The notes: generated by a model not told the origin, from the sequence alone. DNA of 64,000 nucleotides from Sphingomonadaceae bacterium (GCA_021732525.1 JAKFUU010000004.1:1-64000), one strand, 5' to 3'. Numbered from the stretch's first letter, positions 9,432-18,684 are shown. A program made the numbers and translations.

Positions 9432-9513
9432 GATACGCTTTAACCAGACTGCTCTTGCTCGCCAAGCGCAATAAGGATAAAGGCTGCCCAAATTTTAGGC
9501 AATTTAGCATATT

Positions 9514-10524
9514 ATGAAACTGAAACCCATACAGATTGGCCCGATCACGATTGGCAGCCCAGTTATTTTGGCGCCGATGACCGGTGTGACCGACCTGCCG
9601 TTTCGCCGGCTGGTGCGGCGTTATGGCTCAGGCTTGAATGTGACCGAAATGATCGCCAGCCAGGCGATGATCCGCGAAACCCGGCAATCGATGCAAAAGG
9701 CGGCTTGGGACAAGATCGAAGAGCCGGTGTCGATGCAGCTTGCCGGATGCGATCCGCAAGCGATGGGCGACGCCGCCAAGCTGAACGCGGATTTGGGCGC
9801 GGCAATTATCGATATCAATATGGGTTGCCCGGTGAAAAAGGTGGTGAACGGCTTTGCCGGTTCCGCCTTGATGCGCGACCTGCCGCTCGCCGCTGACCTT
9901 ATCGAAGCGACGGTAAAAGCCGTGTCGGTGCCCGTGACGGTAAAAATGCGGATGGGCTGGGATCATAGCAGCCTGAACGCGCCTGAGCTGGCGCATATTG
10001 CCGAGGATCTGGGCGCAAAGATGATCACCGTCCATGGCCGCACGCGCAGCCAAATGTATAAGGGGCAGGCCGATTGGGCTTATATCCGTAAAGTGAAGGA
10101 TGCGGTCAAAATTCCGGTAATCGTCAATGGCGATATTTGCACGATCGAGGACGCCAGGACGGCGCTCGAACAATCGGGCGCGGATGGGATTATGGTGGGG
10201 CGCGGCGCTTATGGAAAGCCGTGGTTGCTTGGCCAAATGATGCATGGGTTCGCCGCCGGTGCCCCATTGGCCGATCCTGCCATTGATGAACAATATCGGC
10301 TGATCGTTGAACATTATCATGCGATGATCGAACATTATGGGGTGACGATTGGCGTGCCATGTATGCGCAAGCATATCGGCTGGTATACCAAGGGTTTGAG
10401 TGGATCGGCCGAGTTTCGCAACCATGTGAACCGGATCGATGACCCGGCCATCGTGCTGGATGAACTGGCGCGTTTTTATGAGCCGCTGATGACGCAGCCA
10501 TTCATGACCGCACGGGCGGCGTAA
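9514..10524 (+). CDS. dusB: tRNA-dihydrouridine synthase DusB
   Basis: A 336-residue FMN-dependent enzyme that reduces uridines in the tRNA D-loop. The TIM barrel begins with [14 protein letters not shown]; the catalytic cysteine is Cys105 in [11 protein letters not shown], and later [16 protein letters not shown] belongs to the phosphate-binding part. In alphaproteobacteria this gene (also called nifR3) stands just ahead of ntrBC, and here only seven bases separate it from ntrB, so it likely heads the operon. It is divergent from ispDF with an 82-base gap. Confidence 0.95.
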   Translation: MKLKPIQIGPITIGSPVILAPMTGVTDLPFRRLVRRYGSGLNVTEMIASQAMIRETRQSMQKAAWDKIEEPVSMQLAGCDPQAMGDAAKLNADLGAAIIDINMGCPVKKVVNGFAGSALMRDLPLAADLIEATVKAVSVPVTVKMRMGWDHSSLNAPELAHIAEDLGAKMITVHGRTRSQMYKGQADWAYIRKVKDAVKIPVIVNGDICTIEDARTALEQSGADGIMVGRGAYGKPWLLGQMMHGFAAGAPLADPAIDEQYRLIVEHYHAMIEHYGVTIGVPCMRKHIGWYTKGLSGSAEFRNHVNRIDDPAIVLDELARFYEPLMTQPFMTARAA

Positions 10525-10531
10525 CGTCAAA

Positions 10532-11620
10532 ATGACAACCGATGTTGGCCCCGATGCGCTGCAGATTCTGGCCAATATTCCATTGCCTTTATTGTTGATC
10601 AATCGCGTTAATGAGGTGGCCTATGCTAATAACGCGGCCGAGGATTTTTTTGGCCGCAGCAAAAAGAAAATAATCGGTATATCGGCGGGCGAGATATTGA
10701 AATTTACCGATAATGTAATGATGCGATTATTGGATTTTGCCAGCGGCGACATCAGCGCGCAAGGCACGGGGATTAAAACCCGCGCGGGCGTTACATATTC
10801 GGATATTTTCGTGAGCATCATGGCGGACCATCCCGATTGGCGTTTGGTGATAATTTCGCCGCGCCATGGCGGACGCGCGCAAACGGGCGAGCTGGATCAA
10901 GCCGGCGCGCAGCAAGCGATCGGCGCGCCTGCCATATTGGGTCATGAGATTAAAAATCCGCTCGCCGGTATCAAGGGCGCGGCGCAATTACTGGCGCGAA
11001 AGGTGGACGCGGGCGCGCAGGCGCTGACCGACTTGATAGTGACCGAGGTTGACCGGATCGCCCGGCTGCTCGATCAAATGCAGAGCCTAAGCAACGCTGC
11101 GCCGCGCCATTTGGAGCCGGCCAATGTGCATCAAGTGATTGAACGGGCGATCCGCTCGGTGCGCGCCGCCAACCGCGCTTTGCCCGAAATTTCGATCAAT
11201 TATGATCCGTCTTTGCCCGATGTCTTGATGGATCAAGATGCCATGGTCCAGATATTGATCAACCTCGTCCAAAATGCCGTCGATGCGTCGGATAATCAGA
11301 GCGATTCTTATGTCGGGATTACCACGCGATTTGTGATGGGCGGGGAATATCGCGACGCTGGCGAAGATAAGCGTTTGGTCAAGCTTCCGGTTGAAATCTG
11401 CATTTCCGATAATGGGCCCGGCGTTCCGCCGCGGATCGAAAGCGAGCTTTTTTCTCCCTTTGTCACCACCAAACGGGATGGGCAGGGGCTTGGTCTGGCA
11501 ATCGTGCGCAAATTGGCAAATCAAATGAACAGCCGGATTTTATACGAAAGAGATATATCCGCGGGGATAACCTATTTTCGGTTGTTTATGCCGGTCGCAT
11601 CCAATGGAAATTTGAAATGA
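10532..11620 (+). CDS. ntrB: Nitrogen regulation sensor kinase NtrB
   Basis: A 362-residue cytoplasmic histidine kinase that phosphorylates or dephosphorylates NtrC according to PII state. An N-terminal PAS-like domain (about 10-110) is followed by the phosphoacceptor His138 in LGHEIKNPLAGIKGAAQLL, and an ATPase domain with NLVQNAVDAS (N box), SDNGPGVPPR (G1) and GQGLGLAIV (G2). No transmembrane helices are seen. It follows dusB by seven bases and overlaps ntrC by ATGA at 11617-11620. Confidence 0.95.
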   Translation: MTTDVGPDALQILANIPLPLLLINRVNEVAYANNAAEDFFGRSKKKIIGISAGEILKFTDNVMMRLLDFASGDISAQGTGIKTRAGVTYSDIFVSIMADHPDWRLVIISPRHGGRAQTGELDQAGAQQAIGAPAILGHEIKNPLAGIKGAAQLLARKVDAGAQALTDLIVTEVDRIARLLDQMQSLSNAAPRHLEPANVHQVIERAIRSVRAANRALPEISINYDPSLPDVLMDQDAMVQILINLVQNAVDASDNQSDSYVGITTRFVMGGEYRDAGEDKRLVKLPVEICISDNGPGVPPRIESELFSPFVTTKRDGQGLGLAIVRKLANQMNSRILYERDISAGITYFRLFMPVASNGNLK

Positions 11621-13056
11621 ATAGCCGCAAAATCCTTCTTGTCGAAGATGATCCATCGATTGGCATTGTCATTTCTGCGGGCCTGGCCGCCGAAGGGATC
11701 GACACCGAAATATGCGATAGCATCGCCTTACGCGATGCCGCCTTGGCCAGCGCGCGTTATGATTTGATGATCACCGATGTCATCCTGCGCGATAGCGACG
11801 GATTGGCCAATCTGGCCCCCGTTAAAGCGGCACATCCCGATATGCCGATTATCGTTATTTCGGCGCAAAATACCTTGGAAACCGCGGTGCGGGCCAGCGA
11901 AATTGACGCATTTGAATATTTTCCAAAGCCGTTCGATCTCAACGAATTGATCATGGCGGTAAAGCAAGGGATGGACCGCCGGTCGCGTCAATCGGATCAA
12001 ACCAGCAGCTTGGTTGAGGCCAATATGCCGATGGTTGGGCGCAGCGCCGCGATGCAGGAGGTATATCGCATGGTCGCCCGGTTGCTGCGCAATGATCTGT
12101 CGGTGTTGATTTTGGGCGAAAGCGGTACGGGCAAAGAGTTGGTTGCCGAGGCGATCCATAATCTTGGCCACCGCAAAACCGGGCCATTTGTCGCGGTCAA
12201 TATGGCGGCGATCCCGGCCGAATTGATCGAATCGGAATTATTTGGTCACGAAAAAGGCGCCTTCACCGGGGCGGTGGGGCAGGCGATTGGCCGTTTTGAA
12301 CAAGCGCAGGGCGGCACGTTATTTCTCGATGAAATTGGCGATATGCCCAAACATGCGCAAACCCGGCTATTGCGGGCGCTGCAAAGCGGGGTGATCAGCC
12401 GTGTGGGCGGTAAGGCCAGCATCCGTTTGGATGTGCGGATTATCGCGGCAACGCATCAAAATTTGGAACAGCAAATTGCCGCCGGAAAATTTCGTGAAGA
12501 TTTATTTTACCGGTTGAATGTGGTACCAATCGCTATGCCGCCGCTGCGCAAACGGCCCGAAGATATTGCTTTGTTGGCGCAGCATTTCTTGGGGCTTGCG
12601 GCAAAAGAGGGGCTGCCCTTGCGGCGTTTGGACGGTGGTGCGATCGATTGCTTGTCGCAGATGGGCTGGCGCGGCAATGTTCGCGAGCTTAAAAATCTGA
12701 TTTATCGGTTGGCGCTGGTTTCGCGGGAGGATGTCATTTCCGAAGCGACCATATTGCAGACGGTTGAACCTTCCGAATCCGCTGAACCATCGGCCGAAGG
12801 ATGCAGTTTCGACGCAGCGGTAACGCAGTTTCTTGGCACAAGCCAAACGCGCGGCCATCAAAAACAGATTTATCCGCGCGCTCTGGCCGCTTTTGAATAT
12901 CCGCTGCTCAAAACCATAATGAAACAGGCGCGGGGCAACCAGCTTAAAGCCGCCGCATTATTGGGGATTAATCGCAACACCTTGCGGAAAAAACTGTTGG
13001 AACATGGCTTATCAGGGTTTGGAACGGGGACGGGAACAGCCGAAGGCACCGGGTGA
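11617..13056 (+). CDS. ntrC: Nitrogen regulation response regulator NtrC
   Basis: A 479-residue sigma-54-dependent activator. Receiver domain with phosphoacceptor Asp54 (LMITDVILRD), AAA+ domain with Walker A GESGTGKE (167-174) and an intact GAFTGA loop (214-219) needed to touch sigma-54, and a C-terminal Fis-type helix-turn-helix (QLKAAALLGINRNTLRKKL). It should turn on ammonium assimilation and alternative nitrogen source genes. Translation is coupled to ntrB. Five bases after its stop the sequence enters a composite repeat that separates it from ntrY. Confidence 0.95.
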   Translation: MNSRKILLVEDDPSIGIVISAGLAAEGIDTEICDSIALRDAALASARYDLMITDVILRDSDGLANLAPVKAAHPDMPIIVISAQNTLETAVRASEIDAFEYFPKPFDLNELIMAVKQGMDRRSRQSDQTSSLVEANMPMVGRSAAMQEVYRMVARLLRNDLSVLILGESGTGKELVAEAIHNLGHRKTGPFVAVNMAAIPAELIESELFGHEKGAFTGAVGQAIGRFEQAQGGTLFLDEIGDMPKHAQTRLLRALQSGVISRVGGKASIRLDVRIIAATHQNLEQQIAAGKFREDLFYRLNVVPIAMPPLRKRPEDIALLAQHFLGLAAKEGLPLRRLDGGAIDCLSQMGWRGNVRELKNLIYRLALVSREDVISEATILQTVEPSESAEPSAEGCSFDAAVTQFLGTSQTRGHQKQIYPRALAAFEYPLLKTIMKQARGNQLKAAALLGINRNTLRKKLLEHGLSGFGTGTGTAEGTG

Positions 13057-13061
13057 GCCGT

Positions 13062-13288
13062 TTAGGCTGTGTTGACATTCAAATGCTCAATTTTTCATAA
13101 AACAATATTGTCATTCCCGCGCAGGCGGGGAACGCAGTGATCGCAGATCAATCCATCACCCGGCATCGAATTTTATACTGCGCGACCGTGTAAACTTAGC
13201 GCTCAGGTGATGGATTCCCGCCTGCGCGGGAATGACGAAGCTTTCTATATCAGAGAGATAACGCTTGAATATCAACACCACCTAGAGC
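13062..13288. repeat. Composite nested palindromic repeat, copy 1 (between ntrC and ntrY)
   Basis: Outer flanks begin TTTAGGCTGTGTTGACATTC and end near TTGAATATCAACACC; the outer ends are imperfect inverted repeats of each other. Inside are arms GTCATTCCCGCGCAGGCGGG (13110-13129) and the inverse (13216-13236) around a core at 13153-13213. Copy 2 lies at 17146-17347: its flanks run in the same direction, but its core matches this one only as the reverse complement. Copy 1 also carries about 20 extra bases between the left arm and the core. No gene is seen in 13057-13458; the stretch is this repeat, the 13282-13389 repeat, and a 69-base ntrY leader. Confidence 0.88.
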
Positions 13289-13389
13289 ATTGCGCGAAAA
13301 AGTGGGAACCGGTTTTTCGCATAAAGCGATGCGACAACGAAGTGATAGAGTGGGCGGTGTGTTTCAGATTTCACGCAGCGCGCTCTAAC
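13282..13389 (+). repeat. ~107-base CTAGAGC-ended repeat, copy 1
   Basis: Starts CTAGAGCATTGCGCGAAAAA and ends at GCGCGCTCTAA, so the tips are short inverted repeats. A second nearly full-length copy in the opposite direction lies at 51727-51832 upstream of aceA; the two agree at most positions by eye. A shortened relative is at 17099-17148. It abuts the composite repeat without a gap and sits 69 bases before the ntrY start. Confidence 0.85.
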
Positions 13390-13458
13390 CCGCTTCATTG
13401 CGACAAGAACATTGATTTTGTGCTTTTCAAGCAACGGTTTTACTGCAATAGTGTCCTA

Positions 13459-15699
13459 ATGGCAACAGATGCGCTGAATGATCGCCCGACGCTGATGCGG
13501 CTTTACCGCAAAGGGCTTGCGTCTTTTGCCGATTGGATCGGCAATGAACGTTCGGTCCAAACTTTAGAAATCGGCAGCGTTGCGGCGATTATCCTAATCG
13601 GCATTTTTACGGTCAATCTTTTATCCAATCAAACGGGCGATACCGAACCGCTGTCTCCGGCGATGACGGCGTTCCTTCTGGTGGCCAATCTGTTGCCCGC
13701 TACTATCTTATTGGTCATGATCGGCCGGCGGATGGCGCTGCGCAGGGCCAGGCGTGTCAATGCGGACAGCAAAAAGGGATTGCATGTTCGGTTGGTCGCG
13801 ATATTTTCGCTAATCTCGGCGACGCCGACATTGTTGCTGGTAATATTCGCCTCGCTATTGTTCCAAAGCGGGGTTCAATTTTGGTTTTCCGGCACGGCGA
13901 GAGGCATATTGGAAAATGCCGGCGAATTGGCGTCAGGATATAATCAGGAAAAAATGCGCGATGTGGGCGAAGAAACCGCGACCATGGCCAATGATTTCCG
14001 CAATTATTTGAACCAAACATCAGCCGACGACCCGGAATTTCTCAAAGCCTATTTTACTCAGGTTTTGAACCGGAAATTGAGCGAATCCGCGATTATCACC
14101 ATAGCCGGCGACGGCAGCCAAAATGTCGCGGCGGTCATATCGCCCAATGAGGAGCGCAAGGGCGAATGGATCGACGCGGAATATATTCGCCGGATTGACA
14201 CGGGCGAAAATATGGTTGTTGCGATAAAAAATGATCAAATCATCGCCATCACGCAAATTTTTGAAGAACCGCGATCCTATCTATATGCCAGCCGCGCCGA
14301 GACCGTGCCGACATTCCGCCTGGGTGCCAAGGCGCAATCGGTGCTTCGGGATTATCGCGCCATGGAACGGCGATCGCGAAGTTTGCAAATTCAGTTTAAT
14401 GCGGCGCTCTATCTCATCTCCCTGCTGATCATCGGGGTCACGGTATGGGTGGCGTTGATTGTCGCCGACCGATTGGTAAAGCCGGTGACCCAGCTTGTGG
14501 CCGCGGCCCAAAAAATTGCCGATGGCGATTTGGCCGCGCGCGTCGATGTAACCGATTTACGCGCCGATGAGGTTGGGTTTTTATCGCAATCTTTTAACCG
14601 GATGACGCAAAGATTGGAGAGTCAAACCGGTACGTTAATGGCGGCCAATCGGCAATTGGATGATCGCCGCGCGTTCATTGAAACGGTTTTGGAATCGGTA
14701 ACCGCCGGGGTTATCAGCCTGGATCCGCAAGGAACGGTGCGGCTGGCCAACTCCACCGCGGAGAGGTTGCTTTCGGGCAAGCGCGACACGATCGTTGGCG
14801 AAAAATTCAGCGAAATTGCCCCGGAAATGTCGGATATGATCGGCAAGGGGCAAAACAGTGCCGTTTTGCAACTGGGCGGCGGCCCCGAACCGCTGACCAT
14901 TGCGGTCAAAATTGTGACCGACCTGCAAGGCAGCGTGGTGACATTTGAAGATATCAGCCAGCAATTGGCGGATCAACGCCGCGCGGCTTGGTCCGATGTT
15001 GCCCGCCGGATTGCGCATGAGATTAAAAATCCGTTGACCCCGATTCAATTGGCCGCCGAACGGTTGCAACGCCGTTTTGGCAAACAAGTCAAAGAGGGCG
15101 GCCCGATATTCGAACAGTTAACCGGCACAATCATTCGGCAGGTCGGCGATTTGCGCAATATTGTCGATGAATTTTCGGCCTTTGCGCGCATGCCCAAACC
15201 GTCATTTCGCAAGGAAGATCTGAATGACATTATTGGCCGCGCGATATTCCTATATGAAGTGGCGCATCCCGATATCCGTTTTGTCTATAACCGTCCTGAA
15301 ACCACGCCTTTTTTAACTTGCGACCGGCGGCAACTGGGTCAAGCCTTTACAAATATTATGAAAAATGCGGTTGAGGCAATTTCGGAAAATGCGGTTGAAA
15401 ATGGTTGCATAACAATTGACCTTGCCGCCGACGATGACCGTGTCCGCGTTTGTTTCCGCGATAATGGGCCGGGGCTTCCCGAACAACGGGAGCGGATCAT
15501 CGAACCTTATGTGACAACGCGAACCACCGGTTCAGGCCTGGGTCTGGCGATTGTTCACAAAATTGCCGAGGAACATTTCGCGGAAATTAGCTTTGGCGAC
15601 GCGCCAGACGGCGGCGCCGAAATTCGCATCGATTTTTTTCCATCCATCATCGCGCAGCGAACAGGGGACGATTTTCAAGCTGAAAACAGCAAAAAATAA
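13459..15699 (+). CDS. ntrY: Nitrogen regulation membrane sensor kinase NtrY
   Basis: A 746-residue membrane histidine kinase, partner of NtrX. Hydrophobic helices are at about 37-57, 69-89, 111-136 and 313-337, with a periplasmic sensing part between the third and fourth. Then come HAMP (about 338-390), PAS (about 405-500), the phosphoacceptor His520 in ARRIAHEIKNPLTPIQ, and an ATPase domain with NIMKNAVEAI and GSGLGLAIV. The frame is open back to 13207, but that extra part translates the repeats, so I start at ATG 13459. No good ribosome binding site precedes it, and the repeats may have displaced the original leader; ATG 13495 is an alternative. Confidence 0.92.
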   Translation: MATDALNDRPTLMRLYRKGLASFADWIGNERSVQTLEIGSVAAIILIGIFTVNLLSNQTGDTEPLSPAMTAFLLVANLLPATILLVMIGRRMALRRARRVNADSKKGLHVRLVAIFSLISATPTLLLVIFASLLFQSGVQFWFSGTARGILENAGELASGYNQEKMRDVGEETATMANDFRNYLNQTSADDPEFLKAYFTQVLNRKLSESAIITIAGDGSQNVAAVISPNEERKGEWIDAEYIRRIDTGENMVVAIKNDQIIAITQIFEEPRSYLYASRAETVPTFRLGAKAQSVLRDYRAMERRSRSLQIQFNAALYLISLLIIGVTVWVALIVADRLVKPVTQLVAAAQKIADGDLAARVDVTDLRADEVGFLSQSFNRMTQRLESQTGTLMAANRQLDDRRAFIETVLESVTAGVISLDPQGTVRLANSTAERLLSGKRDTIVGEKFSEIAPEMSDMIGKGQNSAVLQLGGGPEPLTIAVKIVTDLQGSVVTFEDISQQLADQRRAAWSDVARRIAHEIKNPLTPIQLAAERLQRRFGKQVKEGGPIFEQLTGTIIRQVGDLRNIVDEFSAFARMPKPSFRKEDLNDIIGRAIFLYEVAHPDIRFVYNRPETTPFLTCDRRQLGQAFTNIMKNAVEAISENAVENGCITIDLAADDDRVRVCFRDNGPGLPEQRERIIEPYVTTRTTGSGLGLAIVHKIAEEHFAEISFGDAPDGGAEIRIDFFPSIIAQRTGDDFQAENSKK

Positions 15700-15708
15700 A
15701 GGCAATAT

Positions 15709-17100
15709 ATGGCGTTAGACATTTTAATTGTGGATGATGAAAAGGATATTCGGGATCTGGTCGCCGGGGTTCTGGATGATGACGGCTATCAAAGCCGGAC
15801 GGCAGCCACCGCCGATGCCGCTTTGGCGGCGGTTGACGAGCGTTTGCCATCGCTGATTTTGCTCGATGTTTGGCTGCGCGGGTCATCGATGGACGGGATT
15901 GAATTGTTGCAGCTGTTAAAGCAAAAACATCCCAAAATTCCGGTGATCGTCTTTTCCGGCCACGGCAATATTGACACCGCCGTCGCCGCCGTGCCGCATG
16001 GTGCCGTCGATTTTCTGGAAAAACCGTTTCAGGCGGAAAAATTGCTGCATCTGGTATCGAAAGCCACCGAAACGACAAGATTGCGGGAAGAGAATGAAAC
16101 GCTGCGCGCCAAAATTGGCCATGCCGAAGAGTTGACGGGATCATCAGCGGCAATTAATCATGTCCGCGCTACGCTTAAGAAGGTTGCATCCACCGGAAGC
16201 AGGGTGCTGATCACCGGGCCGGCGGGCGTCGGCAAAGAGGTCGCCGCGCGTTTGCTGCATAATTGGAGCCCGCGAGCGGATGCGCCCTTCGTTTCGGTTA
16301 GCTCCGCCAGACTGGCGTCGGATCGCTTTGAGGTTGAGCTTTTTGGCATAGAGGAAAACGGCGTTTTGATGAGCGCGGGCATGCTGGAACGCGCCAACGG
16401 CGGAACGATTTTCCTCGATGAGGTGGCCGATATGCCATTGACCACGCAAAGCAAGATCTTGCGCGTGCTGACCGATCAAAGCTTTACCCGCGTGGGCGGA
16501 AACCGCCAAATACGGATTGACGTTCGGTTCATATCGGCAACCGCGCGCGATTTGCAGGTCGAAATAGCCGAGGGCCGGTTTCGCGAAGATTTATTCTATC
16601 GTTTGAATGTCGTTCCCGTTGAAATCCCGCCATTATCGATGCGGCGAGAGGATATTCCCGATTTGGCGCATTATTATGCCGCGCGCTTCACCGCCGATCT
16701 GCGCGTTGCCGCGCCGGAGATATCGGGTGATGCCGTCGCGGCCTTACAAGCCTGCGAATGGCCCGGCAATGTACGTCAGCTGCGAAATATCATCGAACGA
16801 ACCATCATTTTGGCCCCGGCGGACCGGCTAAAACAGATTGACGCCGATATGCTGCCCGCCGAAGTGACCAATCGCTATGAGAGTTCGGAGCAGAATATCA
16901 CCTCATTAATGGCTGCACCGCTGCGTGAAGCGCGCGAATCCTTTGAGCGCGAATATTTGCAGGTCCATATTAAGCGTTTCTCCGGCAATATCTCGAAAAC
17001 CGCAAATTATGTGGGCATGGCAAGATCCGCGTTGCACCGCAAGCTGAAATTGCTTGGCATCAGCATGCGCAAAAATGGCGATGAGGGTGAAAACCTTTAG
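15709..17100 (+). CDS. ntrX: Nitrogen/redox response regulator NtrX
   Basis: A 463-residue NtrC-family regulator following ntrY by nine bases. The receiver carries Asp53 (LLDVWLRG). The AAA+ domain has a Walker A variant GPAGVGKE (170-177), but where sigma-54 activators have [13 protein letters not shown] this protein reads ELFGIEENGVLMSAG (about 210-224), so the GAFTGA loop is gone. It therefore probably works at sigma-70 promoters, as reported for alphaproteobacterial NtrX. The C-terminal Fis-type helix-turn-helix is present (NISKTANYVGMARSALHRKL). The stop codon TAG lies in the left end of a repeat element. Confidence 0.93.
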   Translation: MALDILIVDDEKDIRDLVAGVLDDDGYQSRTAATADAALAAVDERLPSLILLDVWLRGSSMDGIELLQLLKQKHPKIPVIVFSGHGNIDTAVAAVPHGAVDFLEKPFQAEKLLHLVSKATETTRLREENETLRAKIGHAEELTGSSAAINHVRATLKKVASTGSRVLITGPAGVGKEVAARLLHNWSPRADAPFVSVSSARLASDRFEVELFGIEENGVLMSAGMLERANGGTIFLDEVADMPLTTQSKILRVLTDQSFTRVGGNRQIRIDVRFISATARDLQVEIAEGRFREDLFYRLNVVPVEIPPLSMRREDIPDLAHYYAARFTADLRVAAPEISGDAVAALQACEWPGNVRQLRNIIERTIILAPADRLKQIDADMLPAEVTNRYESSEQNITSLMAAPLREARESFEREYLQVHIKRFSGNISKTANYVGMARSALHRKLKLLGISMRKNGDEGENL

Positions 17101-17148
17101 AGTATCGCGCGAAAAAGTGGGCACCGGTTTTTCACGCGATGCTTTAGG
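17099..17148 (+). repeat. Short variant of the CTAGAGC-ended repeat
   Basis: About 50 bases resembling the first third of the 13282 element: TATCGCGCGAAAAAGTGGGC, then ACCGGTTTTTCACGCGATGC. It includes the ntrX stop codon at its left edge and abuts the composite repeat copy 2 on the right, the reverse of the order seen before ntrY. The whole 17101-17532 interval holds repeats only; no gene is seen there. Confidence 0.7.
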
Positions 17149-17347
17149 CTGTGTTGACATTCAAATGCTAAATTTTTCATCAAACAATATTGTCATTCCC
17201 GCGCAGGCGGGAATCCATCACCTAAGCGTTAAGTTTACACGGTTGCGTAGTGTAAAATTCGATGTCGGGTGATGGATTCCCGCCTGCGCGGGAATGACGA
17301 AGCCTTCTAAATCAGAGATATAACGCTTGAATATCAACAGACCCTAG
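17146..17347. repeat. Composite nested palindromic repeat, copy 2 (after ntrX)
   Basis: Same flanks as the copy at 13062-13288 and in the same direction. The inner arms form a perfect 31-base inverted repeat (17192-17222 against its inverse ending at 17297), surrounding a short unique core. The 61-base core at 17215-17275 matches the copy 1 core at about 55 of 61 positions, but only after reverse-complementing. The two copies thus frame ntrYX as direct repeats with inverted centres. Confidence 0.88.
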
Positions 17348-17486
17348 AGCGTGATGACATATAACTGATCCGTCATTGCGAGGAGCGCAGCGACGAAGCA
17401 ATCTAGGGTTGTGCGCCGGTGACACTGGATTGCCGCGCTTCGCTCGCAATGACGAGGAGAATCAATTTAACGTCATCACTCTCTAG
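17344..17486. repeat. Nested palindromic repeat (GTCATTGCGAGGAGCG type)
   Basis: Outer tips CTAGAGCGTGATGAC and GTCATCACTCTCTAG are inverted. Inside them, arms CGTCATTGCGAGGAGCGCAG (from 17371) and GCTTCGCTCGCAATGACG (to 17454) form a second inverted pair. The inner arm type is a widespread bacterial repeat. The outer tips resemble those of the 13282 element, suggesting that an inner palindrome has landed inside an outer one. Confidence 0.78.
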
Positions 17487-17532
17487 GGGTTTGGGCCGCA
17501 TCATCAACCTTGAACCCACCGGTTTTCGGCCG

Positions 17533-18684
17533 TTATTTTTTGGGCGTCAGCTTCAATAGGCGGCCCGATGAACCATCCTCCAATAGCCATAAGGCGCCAT
17601 CGGGCCCGGTTTCAACCTCACGAATGCGCGCGCCCATTTTCCATTCATCGGCCTTTACGGCATTTGCTCCCTTAATTTGAACCCGCACCAAAGCCTCACC
17701 GCTGAGCGCGCCGAGAAACATTGAATTTTTCCATGCAGGGAAGAGATCGGCATTGTAAAAGGTCAACCCGCTTGGCGAAATGGCGGGGTTCCAAAAGGCT
17801 TTGGGCGCTGCAAATCCGTCGCCCGCGCGGTGATCGGGAATATCGCGGCCATCATAATGATTGCCGTTGGATACTTTGGGATAACCATAATTGGCCTTGG
17901 GCAAGACGAGATTCAGCTCATCCCCGTGCGCGGGACCCATTTCTTGATTCCACAGCTGGCCTTTGGCATCAAAGGCCAGGCCAAGCGGGTTGCGATGGCC
18001 GAGCGACCAAATTTGGGAGCGTACCGCGTTGCCTTCGACATAAAAGGGATTGTCTTTCGGGATGCTGCCATCGGGATAAAGCCGGACGATCTTGCCCAAA
18101 TTGCTGTTCATATCTTGTGCAGGATCGAATTTTTGCCGTTCGCCCGATGCGATGAATAGATATTTGCCATCGGGCGAAAAAGCCAAGCGGTGACCAAAAT
18201 GGCCGCGACCCGTTACTTTGGGATATTGGGACCAGATGACCTTGAGACCTTCGAGTGCTGCGCCGCCCGCCGCCGCCATATTAAGCTTTGCCATGCCAAC
18301 AACCGCGCCGCGGGTGTTATTTTCGCTGGCTTCGGCCCAGCTCAAGTAAATATGGCCGCTGGCCGCAAAATCGGGGGCCAATATCACGTCGCCCAAACCC
18401 CCTTGGCCGCCATAATCAACCTTGGGAATATTCTTAACTTCAACGGCCCCGCTATCTTTGCTCCATAGCATCAGCTTGCCATTTTTCTGTGTGATCAAGG
18501 CCGCAGAACCACCCGGCAAAAATGTCATCGCCCAAGGTTCGTTGAAAGTCGCCACGGCTTCCATGTTAAAGGGCGTATCGTTCGCGCCAGCCGATAGGTT
18601 GGCAGAATTGGCGTTGGAACCGCTCGGCGCGCAGCTGATAACGGCGACCGCGAAAGTGGCAAGCAAGGGGGCGGGGAGGCGCAT
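17533..18684 (-). CDS. PQQ-dependent sugar dehydrogenase-like lipoprotein
   Basis: A 383-residue exported protein of the glucose/sorbosone dehydrogenase beta-propeller family (aldose sugar dehydrogenase, YliI type). The signal sequence ends in AVISCAPSG, so Cys18 is a probable lipidation site. Family landmarks include FNEPWAMTFLPGG near the start, GGQGGLGDVILAPDF, SLGHRNPLGLAFDAKGQLW with the catalytic/PQQ region, and the end ETGPDGALWLLEDG. It should oxidise aldose sugars in the periplasm if PQQ is available. Whether the cell makes PQQ cannot be told here. It is divergent from rimP across a 200-base gap. Confidence 0.88.
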   Translation of the reverse strand: MRLPAPLLATFAVAVISCAPSGSNANSANLSAGANDTPFNMEAVATFNEPWAMTFLPGGSAALITQKNGKLMLWSKDSGAVEVKNIPKVDYGGQGGLGDVILAPDFAASGHIYLSWAEASENNTRGAVVGMAKLNMAAAGGAALEGLKVIWSQYPKVTGRGHFGHRLAFSPDGKYLFIASGERQKFDPAQDMNSNLGKIVRLYPDGSIPKDNPFYVEGNAVRSQIWSLGHRNPLGLAFDAKGQLWNQEMGPAHGDELNLVLPKANYGYPKVSNGNHYDGRDIPDHRAGDGFAAPKAFWNPAISPSGLTFYNADLFPAWKNSMFLGALSGEALVRVQIKGANAVKADEWKMGARIREVETGPDGALWLLEDGSSGRLLKLTPKK

